Below, piece by piece: positions 18,551 to 28,397 of a stretch of 64,000 nucleotides of DNA (positions are counted from its first letter, which is position 1; the number at the start of each line of letters is the position of its first letter). Position numbers and translations under genes: made by a program. Where the stretch lies: assembly GCA_026389845.1 (NCBI GenBank), contig JAPLHB010000105.1:62001-126000 (forward strand), given 5' to 3'. Under the pieces are notes generated by a model, which was given only the letters and a program-made list of their open reading frames with translations, ran no database searches and was not told the DNA's origin. This DNA comes from Chloroflexota bacterium. Lineage in GTDB: Bacteria; Chloroflexota; Anaerolineae; CG2-30-64-16.

Positions 18551-18580
18551 AAAGAATAACTTCGCGGGAAGTTATTCTTT
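18551..18580. repeat. Perfect hairpin AAAGAATAACTTC-GCGG-GAAGTTATTCTTT with outer AGGGT/ACCCT stem
   Basis: 13-bp arms, 4-nt loop; outer 5-bp stem 18541-18545/18586-18590. Confidence 0.9.
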
Positions 18581-18589
18581 GCCAAACCC

Positions 18590-18732
18590 TTACCGCCGAT
18601 GGCGGCGTCCGGATAGGCGCGGCAGATGAACTGCCGGGTGCGCCGCACGACCACTTCCTCCAGGAGGACGTCGGCCAGCCGGTGTTCGATGTTGTCAATG
18701 ACGCAGGGGATACGCGTCATAGCTGAGACCAT
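18590..18732 (-). pseudogene. Degenerate helicase-like fragment
   Basis: MTRIPCVIDNIEHRLADVLLEEVVVRRTRQFICRAYPDAAIGGK is reminiscent of N-terminal plus internal pieces of SNF2/PLD-type helicases. Confidence 0.35.
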
Positions 18733-19163
18733 TCGGCGAGGACTTGCGCCGGCGTGTGCGCCGGGACGGCTGACGGTGCGCGCTCGCGCTGCTGCCCATC
18801 CAGCGTGATCAGGACCGCTTGCTCCGTATACGCCAGGGCCACGTAGACAGCATCGCAGCCGCGGATGCGCTGCTTCGCAGCGATTTCGGCCGCGAGATCT
18901 CCCAGCGCCACATTCACTGCAACCCGCTGCAAGTCCGGGCGCATCCCGTATTCCGCAACGACTGCCAACGCCAACCGTTCATCCCCGACGCCACGGGCAA
19001 TCGCAGCCGCAACTTCGGCCAAGGCAATGGCCGGAAGATAGAGGATAGCTTGCTCGGCCATCAGGCGCTCCATGACGGCCTTCGCATCGGTGTGAAACGG
19101 CTCGTTTGGGAGCGCGGCCGCTACCAAAACACTTGCGTCCAGCACAAAGGCGTCTGCTAACAT
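18717..19163 (-). CDS. PIN domain toxin, VapC family
   Basis: FVLDASVLVAAALPNE ... LPAIALAEVAAAIARG ... IRGCDAVYVALA. Confidence 0.9.
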   Translation of the reverse strand: MLADAFVLDASVLVAAALPNEPFHTDAKAVMERLMAEQAILYLPAIALAEVAAAIARGVGDERLALAVVAEYGMRPDLQRVAVNVALGDLAAEIAAKQRIRGCDAVYVALAYTEQAVLITLDGQQRERAPSAVPAHTPAQVLAEWSQL

Positions 19164-19166
19164 CGC

Positions 19167-19451
19167 TCACCGCCTCTGCTCTGCGATCAGTTCCACAGCG
19201 GTCTTGTCGCTTTGCCACTTGGCCGCGATCTCTGTGCCCAGCGCCGCCAGCCTATCCCAGAAATCGGCATTGGCGCGAGTCGTGGCGACCGCACGATCGG
19301 CTTCGGCCTCTTGCCAACCTTCGGCCATCGGGAGGATCAGGGCCACCGGACGGCCCCGCAGCGTGACCACATATTCGGCCCGATCCTCGCGCACCGCGCG
19401 GATGATCTCCGAAGCCTCGTTTTTCAACTCGCGGATGCCCACTTGCGGCAT
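19167..19451 (-). CDS. Phd/YefM family antitoxin
   Basis: MPQVGIRELKNEASEIIRAVREDRAEYVVTLRGRPVALILP. Confidence 0.92.
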   Translation of the reverse strand: MPQVGIRELKNEASEIIRAVREDRAEYVVTLRGRPVALILPMAEGWQEAEADRAVATTRANADFWDRLAALGTEIAAKWQSDKTAVELIAEQRR

Positions 19452-19638
19452 AGTCGCTGTCTCCTTCGGCTTGTAGCCAACGATGTGGCTACATTGTACA
19501 ACGGGCCGCCGTAGATTACAAGTATTGCAGGATGCCGAGAATGTAGGGCCCGGGTTGCGAACCTGCTGATTGCGGGAAGCCCAGGCCGGACCGGAATCCG
19601 GCTCGCCATTGAGTCAGATTGGCCGGCAATCCGGGCCT

Positions 19639-22600
19639 CTACCTTTTCAGCGTCAAGGGCAGGTAGACTTGCATGCCCGTGTGGCCTGGACTGGCCCACA
19701 CGTTGCCCACGGCCAGGCTGACTGGAACCGTGATGGCTTGCGCCGGCCCGCCTTCGTCGTCCGTGCCCTGCACCTCCAGGCTCGCCTTCCTGAGCGTGCC
19801 ATCGGCTGCGCCGGCCGGGTCGGCGGTCAGGGTAATTGCCGCGGGTGCAACTCCGCTGGTCGGGCTGACCGTCAACCATGCCGCGCTGCTGCTGACGGCA
19901 TAGGTCAGGACGCCGCTGCCGGCGTTGCTGATACTCAGCGTCGCGGTCTGAGGCTGCGTCGTCCCAAGCGCGACGTGCCAGCCGACCTGGCTGGGGCCGA
20001 CCGATAGGGTGGGGCCGGGCAGGTCCAAATCATCGTCCACCGTGACCGTCACGCTGGCGCTGGCCGAGAGGCCGGCCGTGTTGGTGGCCGTCAGCGTGAT
20101 CCAATTGACGCCCACCGCCAGATCGGTCAGCGCCAGGAAGCCCCCGCTGCCCAGGAAGCCCCGCTGGTTGGCCCAAACCAGGCCGCCCCCACTGACGCCT
20201 TCATCCTGAAGATCGAGGGCTTCACCGCTCAGGTTAAGCAACTGACCGTAGTGAACCTGGGCCCCATCGGCCGGCGAGATGATGCGCACCTGGGGCGGCT
20301 TGTTCGCCATTCGGAAGGCCGAGCTGTCCGCGTAGGCGCTTTGGGAACCATCGCTGGCGACAACCCGCAAGATGGCCTGGGTGCTGCCGGCCAACAGGGT
20401 CGTGTCAACCGGGATGCTGGCGCCGGTGACGTTCACGTGGATCTGCTGGAAGGAGGTTCCACCATCGCGGCTGTAGAGCACCTCGAAGCGCAACGGATCG
20501 CCGTCGAGATCGCTGGCCTCCCAACCCAGGGTGACGCTGCCGGTGACGGGGTCGGGCGCGGCCTGGAGCGCCACATTGCTGACCACCGGCGGATGGGGAC
20601 TGATCGGCTGGCTGTCCATCTCTCGACCTGCGGCGTCTACGATCCGTACGGTGGTCGTGCCTGCCGCAAAGGGGATGACCTGGCTGAAATTCAACTGGGC
20701 CGGGCCGCCGTTCTGCGGCTTATAGGCGGTAAAGGGATAGTCGCTCAACACCGCGCCGCCAGCATCGAGCAACTGGATTCGGTAGGGGCCGGGTAGGCGC
20801 GGTGGGATGGTCGCGACGCTGCTCAACCGGCGCAGGTAGCTGATGTTCGCCTGCCCCGTGTCGGTCATGATCAGGCCGAACAGGTTCAGCCAATCACCGG
20901 CAATCGGCGCGGCCGGGATACTGTTGGCCGCCGCGAGCGTTGAATACCCGGTCGCCTGGCCGGACGAACACTGGCCGGTGTTTTGCCCGGTCATGAGGAA
21001 CTGGTAGATGCACTCATAGTTGTGATCGCTGATCCACTGATAGTCGCAGTAACTCATCAGATCGGTCCAGAGGTTATCCGGGTAGACGGCTCGCGGAATC
21101 CCGAAATACGGATCGCCCGCATCGAAGCCCTCCACGCTGCCGTCCCCCGGGCCAATGCGAGCGCCCCAATAGGGGAAATTGAGGTCATCGGCGCTCTGCC
21201 CGCACCAATTGCCTTGCGCGGGATGCGACCGGCCCACAGTGTGGCCGACCTCATGTGCGGCATACCAGTCGGCGTACGAGCCGTCGGTGTCCCAAGAGTA
21301 TTTTCCTGGAATACCCGCCGGCCCACTGGAAATTCCCGGCCCATCGGCCTGGCCGCGCGGAAACTTCAGCCCATCAGAGATCATGCCATACATGAAGACG
21401 CCGGCCGGGAGACCCCATTCGGTGCGCAGCGCGTACAACTGTGCGTTGGTGTAGTAGCTGGCGCAGAACTCCAGCAGATCGGCGTGGCCCTTGGCAGTGT
21501 AGTTGTCGTAGCAGAACTGCGAAGTCTGGTTCACGTGCCCACCCAACGCATCATCAAAAACGTACCAGTACGGATAGGGACGGAAGCCGGGTGAAGGGTC
21601 GCCGGCCAACCCCCACGGGCTGGCCAGCGGGTAGACACGCTGGATCCACGAATAGGCCTGCCCCAGGTCCTTTTCGAGACGTGGCCAGTATTCCACCCCG
21701 TTCCAAGAATAACCGAACATGACGAATTGCGCTTCGAGACGTGGCGACGGTCGGAACCAGAAGACGCTATCGAGCAACTTCGTGTTGTCCGTGTAGTCGG
21801 GTTCGGGCGGCACGTGATAGGGGTTCAACTCAACCCGAAAGGCCAGGAGTTGGTGCAGCGTCCAGTCCAGGGGCAGCTCGAACAGGAAGCTGTCGTTCAG
21901 GTTGTTCGGGTCGGGGGACTGGCGGACGGTGATCGTCTTGCCGCTGTCGTTGATCGGCTCCACGGGGCCGGCCGAAACGACGGGGTACCACCACCAACCG
22001 TACAGATGGGCCGTCACGCCGGATACGTCAATCGGCCCGTCGGAGGCCACGAAGACCCGCACAAAGGTGCGCCGATTCTCGATGAGTGGAACGGTCTCAT
22101 AACGATTCTGGACGCCCTGGGTGACCAACATGCCGGTGATGCGCAGGTTGGTCAGGGACAGCCAATCCGGGGCTTTGTTCGCCATCTCCAACGCGTCCGC
22201 GTAGATCCAGTAGATGAGATTGCCGGCGACCTCCAGAGAGTCGGCCGCGTGGACTTTGTCGGCGCCGATGCTGTGGAGCAAACGCGTCTCGCCGCCGAGC
22301 CGCGGAGTGCGGATCACGAGGTCGGTGCGGCCCGGCGTCGGGTCTTCCTCCAGGCCGAACACGTGGTTCTCATCGCTGGTGAGGTCGTAGATCTCGGCGT
22401 CGAGCACGCCGCTGGTGTAGATGGGGGCGCTGGTGGAGTCGTCCACGTTGTTGTAGTGCACCACCTGCCGGCCCTGGGCGATGAACACGTACTTCGTCAC
22501 GCAGCCGCCCGCCCCCGTTGGGCAAGGCCGCGTGCCCTCGGCGTGGTAGCCGGTGACGCCGGACGCCAGGGTCGCCAGCACGCCCTGGGCGAGATGGTGG

Positions 22601-24246
22601 CGCTGCAGACGGCCACCCGTCACCCAGTAAAGGTACTCTCCGTCTGCTGAGAGATGCGAGGCGCCGCCTGCAACCGTGCGTAGCAAAGCGGCGGCTCCGT
22701 CCGCTTTTCGCACGCGATAAATCTGGGCCGGATCGCCGAGGAGATCCACATAGATGTTCGCACTGTCCTGGGCCAGCTCTGCCGCGTCCCTGACGGCGTT
22801 GCTGAGCAAGCCGGGCGGGTCGCCGGGGTTCGCGTCCGTGGCAAGCCGCATCAGGCCGGTGTCGCTGGTCCAGTAGATGTAGCGAGCGTCCGCGACGATA
22901 TTGGAGCGGACGTCGCCTGGATCGGCGCACCCTCGCGCTTCGCGGCGCAGATAGCGCGTCGGGCTGCCGTATACGGCCACGCGGCCGATCGCCTCGAAGC
23001 CGACCGGCGGCGCGGCAGCGCCGGACGCGCCCCCACAACCCGGTCGCGTGTGAGTGAAGATCTTGGGCGCGGCCACTGCATAGCTGACCAGGCCGTCGGT
23101 GACCAGCCGTAACGGCGGCTCCACGACAAGCGTGGCCTGGGTGGCGGTATTGTTCGCCGGTATGGGATCGCGTTCGTTGGCGTCCACGCTCACCGTGTTG
23201 GTGATGATCCCCGAGCTGGTCGGCGCCGTGACGACGAGCGTGGCCTCGATGCGGTGCCCGCCTGCCAGGTCGCCCAGGCGGCAGGTGACTACGCCGCCGC
23301 CTTGTGCGCAGCCGGGGGAGGCCGAGGCGAAGGTCACACCCTGCGGCAGCCGATCCGTCAAGCGCACGTCGGTGGCGCCGGTGCGCGAGTTATTGATCAC
23401 CGTGATCGTGTAGGTCAGGGGGCGGCTCACCTCCACCGGATCGGGCACGTCGGCCTTGCTCACCGACAGATCGGCCTCCGACGCAGGCCCCGTCGGCGAG
23501 GCGGTTGGGCTGGCGGTCGGCGGGAGAGTCGGCGTCCTTGTCCGGGTGGCTGTTGCCGTCGCCGTGCGCGTCGGCGTCGGTGTGATGGTCGGCGCGATGT
23601 GGTAGATCACGGCCAGGCGCGGCCACGCCTCGCCTTCGCTGCTTCGGAAAGCCCGCGCATAGCTCAACCCATCTTCGGGGCCGCGCAACTCCAGGCCGTG
23701 GTCCCCTTGGCTCAGCCAGGCGCGGGCAAGCTCGGTCACGTCCCACGTGGTGTCCACGGTGCTCGTGCCGACGACAGCGCTGGCAGACGGCAAGCCCGTG
23801 GCCGGCCGGCTGTTCCAGGTCACGCGGCCCTCGCTCCATTCACCGGACACAGTGTATGCGCCGATGGTAACGGACGTCAGCCCGGCGGCCTCGGCCAGGC
23901 GCAGCGTCAAGCTGGCCGAGTCAACGACCGCGCCCGCGGGCAACTGGCCGGCCAGGTTGAATCGCAAGAGGGCGTGCTGCATCGTGGCCGGTCTGCCGGC
24001 CGTATACGCCACCTTCAGCCGGGGGTCGCTGCCATAGTTGGTGTCGGGCGCCGCGGAGTCAATCGTGGCGTCCTCTGTGGCCTGGAGGGTGACGCTGGCT
24101 TGAGGGATGGCGAGCGCCGGGCGGGGATCATCCGGCGGGGCGGAGACTGGGCTTTGGGCGCCGGTCGCCGCCGTCCCAAGCAGGCCGATCAGAAGTAAAA
24201 GCAGGGCGAGGATAGCGAATACAATGACCGAACGGCTGCGCTTCAT
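19639..24246 (-). CDS. Large secreted multidomain protein (DNRLRE-like, DUF11-like, metzincin-like protease, BACON-like)
   Basis: Signal peptide MKRSRSVIVFAILALLLLLIGLLG; HEVGHTVGRSH motif; DUF11-like VSKADVPDPVEVSRPLTYTITVINNSRTGATDVRLTDRLPQGVTF; ends VYLPLTLKR. Confidence 0.85.
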   Translation of the reverse strand: MKRSRSVIVFAILALLLLLIGLLGTAATGAQSPVSAPPDDPRPALAIPQASVTLQATEDATIDSAAPDTNYGSDPRLKVAYTAGRPATMQHALLRFNLAGQLPAGAVVDSASLTLRLAEAAGLTSVTIGAYTVSGEWSEGRVTWNSRPATGLPSASAVVGTSTVDTTWDVTELARAWLSQGDHGLELRGPEDGLSYARAFRSSEGEAWPRLAVIYHIAPTITPTPTRTATATATRTRTPTLPPTASPTASPTGPASEADLSVSKADVPDPVEVSRPLTYTITVINNSRTGATDVRLTDRLPQGVTFASASPGCAQGGGVVTCRLGDLAGGHRIEATLVVTAPTSSGIITNTVSVDANERDPIPANNTATQATLVVEPPLRLVTDGLVSYAVAAPKIFTHTRPGCGGASGAAAPPVGFEAIGRVAVYGSPTRYLRREARGCADPGDVRSNIVADARYIYWTSDTGLMRLATDANPGDPPGLLSNAVRDAAELAQDSANIYVDLLGDPAQIYRVRKADGAAALLRTVAGGASHLSADGEYLYWVTGGRLQRHHLAQGVLATLASGVTGYHAEGTRPCPTGAGGCVTKYVFIAQGRQVVHYNNVDDSTSAPIYTSGVLDAEIYDLTSDENHVFGLEEDPTPGRTDLVIRTPRLGGETRLLHSIGADKVHAADSLEVAGNLIYWIYADALEMANKAPDWLSLTNLRITGMLVTQGVQNRYETVPLIENRRTFVRVFVASDGPIDVSGVTAHLYGWWWYPVVSAGPVEPINDSGKTITVRQSPDPNNLNDSFLFELPLDWTLHQLLAFRVELNPYHVPPEPDYTDNTKLLDSVFWFRPSPRLEAQFVMFGYSWNGVEYWPRLEKDLGQAYSWIQRVYPLASPWGLAGDPSPGFRPYPYWYVFDDALGGHVNQTSQFCYDNYTAKGHADLLEFCASYYTNAQLYALRTEWGLPAGVFMYGMISDGLKFPRGQADGPGISSGPAGIPGKYSWDTDGSYADWYAAHEVGHTVGRSHPAQGNWCGQSADDLNFPYWGARIGPGDGSVEGFDAGDPYFGIPRAVYPDNLWTDLMSYCDYQWISDHNYECIYQFLMTGQNTGQCSSGQATGYSTLAAANSIPAAPIAGDWLNLFGLIMTDTGQANISYLRRLSSVATIPPRLPGPYRIQLLDAGGAVLSDYPFTAYKPQNGGPAQLNFSQVIPFAAGTTTVRIVDAAGREMDSQPISPHPPVVSNVALQAAPDPVTGSVTLGWEASDLDGDPLRFEVLYSRDGGTSFQQIHVNVTGASIPVDTTLLAGSTQAILRVVASDGSQSAYADSSAFRMANKPPQVRIISPADGAQVHYGQLLNLSGEALDLQDEGVSGGGLVWANQRGFLGSGGFLALTDLAVGVNWITLTATNTAGLSASASVTVTVDDDLDLPGPTLSVGPSQVGWHVALGTTQPQTATLSISNAGSGVLTYAVSSSAAWLTVSPTSGVAPAAITLTADPAGAADGTLRKASLEVQGTDDEGGPAQAITVPVSLAVGNVWASPGHTGMQVYLPLTLKR

Positions 24247-24407
24247 GACGTACCTCCTGGGTTGTTGCTGTGTCCACAACCCATCATCGCGCCTTTTCGG
24301 GCTGATGTCAACTCAAATCTTGGGCCGCTCGGCCGGTTCGAGTTGCAGAAACCAGAGATGCACGGATAATCGAATGTGTGGAACCCGGCCGCTGCCTATT
24401 CGACCTC

Positions 24408-24598
24408 GGTGGCTTGCATCATCTTTAGATCGTCGGCGCGGTCAATGACGACGACGTCCACCTGGTTCTTGCACACGGCCTGCCGCAGGCGCACCAACTG
24501 CGGCCGCTGTTTGTTGCGGCCCGAGCGCGCCGGGTCCGCGAACGCCTCGATCAGCTCCTGGCTCCGCTCCCACAAGCCCCACTCGTAGATGCATGTTT
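24408..24598 (-). pseudogene. Possible serine recombinase N-terminal domain remnant
   Basis: Minus translation CIYEWGLWERSQELIEAFADPARSGRNKQRPQLVRLRQAVCKNQVDVVVIDRADDLKMMQATEVE* resembles the resolvase SG..RP.l..l...vDvvvv pattern. Confidence 0.45.
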
Positions 24599-24657
24599 CC
24601 CAGGATTCTCAAGATTGGCGAGATGGAGTATAATCGTGCTCGGAACCTACAGAAGGG

Positions 24658-25620
24658 GTGAACATGACGCCGATTCCGTTTCCCACTATTTCGACAACCC
24701 CATACTATCGAACAGAGCAAGGTGAAGCTTACTTGGGCGACAGTCTCAGCCTTACGGCTGAACTGCCGGCAAAATGCGTCAATCTCATTGTGACCTCTCC
24801 CCCATTTGCACTCACCCGAAAAAAGGAATACGGCAACAAGAGCGCAGAGGAATATGTAAACTGGTTCATGGACTTTGCTCGGCAGTTCAAGAGAATCTTG
24901 AAGGACGATGGGTCCCTAGTCATTGATCTGGGCGGCGCGTATCTACCAGGTACGCCCGTTCGCGCCATTTATCAGTTCGAGCTCTTGGTGAGGCTCTGCA
25001 AGGAGTTAGGATTCTTCCTTGCTCAAGAGTTTTTTCACTACAACCCTTCTCGCCTTCCGGCTCCCGCAGAGTGGGTGAATGTGCGTCGAATCCGTGTCAA
25101 GGACTCCGTCAACGTTGTCTGGTGGCTCTCCGTTACCGAATGGCCCAAGGCCGACAATCGAAAAGTATTGAAGCCTTACAGTGACAGCATGCGCCAGCTA
25201 CTAGCGAACGGATACAAGCCTATGAAGCGCCCCAGTGGGTGGGACATATCTGATAAGTTTTCCAAAGATAATGAAGGAGCGATTCCGCCCAACCTCATGA
25301 CGCTGGCTAACACTGAGTCGAATAGTGCCTATCTGCGACGGTGCAAAGAGGCTGGCATCAAAGCACATCCGGCCCGTTTTCCTGTTGATTTTCCGCGCTT
25401 TTTCATTGACTTCCTGACGGATGAAAACGACCTTGTTCTTGACCCGTTTGCGGGTTCTAACTCGACGGGCCAAGCAGCAGAAATGGCCAGGCGCCGTTGG
25501 CTTGCTTTTGAGATTGACGAGACCTACCTGAAGGGCAGCATTTACCGTTTTCAGGAAGTGAATGACATCTTCCCTCTGAGGAGCAACGATGCCCCTACTA
25601 TCGAAGAGCGAACTCCTTGA
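24658..25620 (+). CDS. Site-specific DNA methyltransferase (TSPPF motif, putative N4-cytosine/N6-adenine)
   Basis: YLGDSLSLTAELPAKCVNLIVTSPPFALTRKKEYGN ... VLDPFAGSNSTGQAAEMARRRWLAFEID. Confidence 0.93.
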   Translation: MNMTPIPFPTISTTPYYRTEQGEAYLGDSLSLTAELPAKCVNLIVTSPPFALTRKKEYGNKSAEEYVNWFMDFARQFKRILKDDGSLVIDLGGAYLPGTPVRAIYQFELLVRLCKELGFFLAQEFFHYNPSRLPAPAEWVNVRRIRVKDSVNVVWWLSVTEWPKADNRKVLKPYSDSMRQLLANGYKPMKRPSGWDISDKFSKDNEGAIPPNLMTLANTESNSAYLRRCKEAGIKAHPARFPVDFPRFFIDFLTDENDLVLDPFAGSNSTGQAAEMARRRWLAFEIDETYLKGSIYRFQEVNDIFPLRSNDAPTIEERTP

Positions 25621-26593
25621 CACCATCGTCTCTGCCATCGTCGACTCCGGCTGGAATGTGCTCTACTTGTCTGGCCCAGAGCATCCCTTTCAGCTTCAAG
25701 TCTACCGGCAAGGTGAGAGCTACCGAATCCTGGTTTACATTTGGAACATCTCGCACGGTGGTGGCGCAGCGCGCCCGGCGGATGAATATCGTATTCAGGT
25801 GACGGGCACCAACCACTTCCAGCAGCAGCCAGGAGTGAAAACGCTTGTTCTGGGCTGGTGGCAGGAAATAGGCGTCTTTGCCGGCTTCGATGTTCGGAAG
25901 CACAGCGGCGTCCTCGGCTTCTCGCCATCACTTCAGATTCGCAAACCCAGCCTGGAGCAGGCCGCACAAACTGGTTTTGCGCCCTACGACAAGGGAAACC
26001 AGGAGATTGCTATTGCCTTCCGCCCGGACTTCTTCGGAGAGTATGTCCGCAGCCTGGAATCCTTGCATGACTTCGGACAATCCTCACAGGACTTGGCCGC
26101 CCTGGAAACCGTATCTCAGCAGCCTGACGTGAATACGGCGGAGCTACCCGTTACCTCACAGGCACGCAGGACAACCGTCACATCTGTCAGCCGGAAGCTG
26201 CGTGACGCCAAGTTCAGAAAATCCGTGCTCGCCGCATATAGCTATCGGTGTGCGTTTTGTGGCTTGCAGTTGAATCTCACTGACGCGGCACATATCGTGC
26301 CGGTTACGCACGAAAGCAGCGTGGACAGAACATTCAATGGACTGGCATTGTGTGCCCTTCATCATCGTGCTTTTGACCAAAGCCTGGTAACGTTGTGGGA
26401 AGACTACTCAGTGCGATGTAGTGAGGAACAAGTAGCACGGCTTACCGCTTCGGCTCGCCACGGTGGATTGCAGGGTTTCAAGGAAGGACTTTATCAGACG
26501 ATTGCTCTGCCGAACATCGTCTCCGACCGACCTCATGTTGACTGCATCAAGCTGGGTAACGAGATTCGCGGCTGGCTGACTCGCGCGACTTAA
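25589..26593 (+). CDS. HNH endonuclease, putative type II restriction enzyme
   Basis: YRCAFCGLQLNLTDAAHIVPVTHESSVDRTFNGLALCALHHRAFD; overlaps methyltransferase by 32 nt. Confidence 0.9.
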   Translation: MPLLSKSELLDTIVSAIVDSGWNVLYLSGPEHPFQLQVYRQGESYRILVYIWNISHGGGAARPADEYRIQVTGTNHFQQQPGVKTLVLGWWQEIGVFAGFDVRKHSGVLGFSPSLQIRKPSLEQAAQTGFAPYDKGNQEIAIAFRPDFFGEYVRSLESLHDFGQSSQDLAALETVSQQPDVNTAELPVTSQARRTTVTSVSRKLRDAKFRKSVLAAYSYRCAFCGLQLNLTDAAHIVPVTHESSVDRTFNGLALCALHHRAFDQSLVTLWEDYSVRCSEEQVARLTASARHGGLQGFKEGLYQTIALPNIVSDRPHVDCIKLGNEIRGWLTRAT

Positions 26594-26609
26594 GTCTATC
26601 TGACAGGAG

Positions 26610-26775
26610 TTACGCAAAGGGCCGCTGCGCATCCTGAGCGGAGGGTCAGCGGGGTTGGCTGGCCCGTAGTCGAAGGATGCTGCGCTGGCCGAATAGCACT
26701 CCGGCGTGCTTCGACTGCGTCCGACACACCCCGTCGGACTCCGCTCAGTATGCCTCCGCTGGGGTGACTGCGTAA
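26610..26775. repeat. Composite inverted-repeat element with TTACGCA/TGCGTAA ends and nested CCTGAGCG/CGCTCAG-type hairpins
   Basis: Terminal 7-bp IR plus GCATCCT..AGGATGC nested arms. Confidence 0.65.
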
Positions 26776-26860
26776 GCCCTGCAAGTTAAGCCGTCTCCGG
26801 CAGCCGTGCTATACTCCCACCACACCGACAAACAGGCTGTGAAGCGCAGGAAGTTCCAAC

Positions 26861-27211
26861 ATGAACGAAAGTAACCACGCAGACGCCATGCTGGCCCAGT
26901 TGTTCGCGCTGTCCAAAGCACAGTTCGGGAACGCCGTGAAAGGCTTCTGGTTCTACGATGGCGATCCCTGTCCCAGTTGCGGGTTCCCGGTTGACGCCAT
27001 GAAGTACAAGGGCGAGGACGCGTTGTCGCTCAACGCTTTCATCTATCGCCCGCGCGGCGTGTTGATCGGATACGTGCTGTGCGGCCGCTGCGCTCAGCAG
27101 ATCTTCCAGGCGGCGCAGCAGAACCCCCGCGTCCAAACGCCCCTGCACGCGGTGATCGAGCAGAATTTGACCAAGGCCTATCAGTGCTACCTGGCCTCGC
27201 AGGATGCCTGA
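26861..27211 (+). CDS. Hypothetical zinc-ribbon-like protein
   Basis: CPSCGF ... CGRC. Confidence 0.65.
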   Translation: MNESNHADAMLAQLFALSKAQFGNAVKGFWFYDGDPCPSCGFPVDAMKYKGEDALSLNAFIYRPRGVLIGYVLCGRCAQQIFQAAQQNPRVQTPLHAVIEQNLTKAYQCYLASQDA

Positions 27212-27231
27212 TCGAATCAACGGAGGCCGCC

Positions 27232-27510
27232 ATGAACCATCCCGAAGCCACCCAACAAGCCCTCGACATCCTGCGCAGCGGGGAGCCGTTCCAGTGGTAC
27301 GTCATCACCCTGCTGGCGCTGGTGGTCTACGTCTACTTCAACGAGGCCGCCAAGAAGAACTGGCGGGGTATCGCCGCGGGCCTGTCGCTCTACGCGGTCC
27401 ACTGGCTCTACGAGATCGCCAACGCCCTGATCCAGCCGGAGCGTCGGGCATGGGAGCCCGACCCGCTTCGCCGCGACAGACCCGTCAGCGCCGCCGTCAC
27501 GCGCCTTTGA
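27232..27510 (+). pseudogene. Truncated duplicate (N-terminal about 68 aa) of the membrane protein at 29918
   Basis: MNHPEATQQALDILRSGEPFQWYVITLLALVVYVYFNEAAKKNWRGIAAGLSLYAVHWLYEIANALIQ nearly identical to the 29918 gene, then diverges. Confidence 0.9.
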
Positions 27511-27616
27511 CGGCAATCGGGGCGAGGTGTATACTGGGGTGGAGGCAACCCCTTGGCTATGTATGGCACAGCAGTAGCGAGACGATGTGGATCAAGACAC
27601 AGGCACGAGGTGAAGC

Positions 27617-27838
27617 ATGATATTAGCAGTTGAAGCGCTGATTGATACGGTGGGTAACGTCAAGGTTCTCCGACCGATCTCGATTCCAGACACGCGTCGC
27701 GCGCTCGTTGTGATTTTTGACGAGCCTTCGCTTCCTGTCGCCGAAACCGCTTTGCTCAGCGAAGCCGCGCTGGCCGAAGATTGGTTGCGCCCAGAGGAGG
27801 ATGCCGCATGGTCATACCTGCAGCGGGCAACATCGTAA
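27617..27838 (+). CDS. Putative antitoxin
   Basis: 73 aa small protein directly overlapping PemK/MazF-like gene. Confidence 0.7.
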   Translation: MILAVEALIDTVGNVKVLRPISIPDTRRALVVIFDEPSLPVAETALLSEAALAEDWLRPEEDAAWSYLQRATS

Positions 27839-28152
27839 TCGTGCCATTTCCCTTCACCGATCTATCTGCGAACAAGATTCGCCCCGCTGTAGTGTTGGCG
27901 AGCGCGGGAAAGAAAGACTGGGTGCTGTGTCAGATCACGAGTAACCCCTACAGCGACTCGCGGGCTGTGACGCTCGATGCTGCCGCTTTTGCGTCGGGCG
28001 CGTTGCAGGTGACGAGTTATGCGCGCCCTGGAAAGCTGTTCACTCTAAACGAGGGCGTGATGATCGGCAAGGAAGCCACACTCAAGCCAGAGAGGTTAAG
28101 GCAAGTGATTGAGGCTGTGATCAAGTTGCTGAGATCAGGCACGACGACATAG
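27808..28152 (+). CDS. PemK/MazF family toxin
   Basis: GNIVIVPFPFTDLSANKIRPAVVLASAG. Confidence 0.92.
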   Translation: MVIPAAGNIVIVPFPFTDLSANKIRPAVVLASAGKKDWVLCQITSNPYSDSRAVTLDAAAFASGALQVTSYARPGKLFTLNEGVMIGKEATLKPERLRQVIEAVIKLLRSGTTT

Positions 28153-28315
28153 TATCTCACCGATGAGATGCTTGCACAGGGAGTAAGGATCTCCTGTCTA
28201 CCCGCACATCATCCACGAACATCCATGTCCGTCCTTCCGCTCAGGTTGCGTTCGATCCGCCCCACATCCACCGGCCGCGAGAGATAGCCGTAGCTCGCCT
28301 TCGCGCCTCCACGAC

Positions 28316-28350
28316 CTTGAAAATCTCGCTTGACACACGGGATTTTCAAG
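28316..28350. repeat. Inverted repeat CTTGAAAATC/GATTTTCAAG
   Basis: 10-bp perfect arms, 15-nt loop. Confidence 0.8.
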
Positions 28351-28397
28351 ATCGCAGCCCGCGCATTCTGCCCCGATCTCCGCACACAGACCAGAAG

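Noticed and set aside
18551-18580. Simple rho-independent terminator
   Set aside because: AT-rich stem with GCGG loop and no clear U-tract of terminator length; outer stem argues for a repeat element.
23254-24198. 314-aa plus-strand ORF
   Set aside because: Antisense of the large secreted protein; Gly/Arg/Ala-rich with no motifs.
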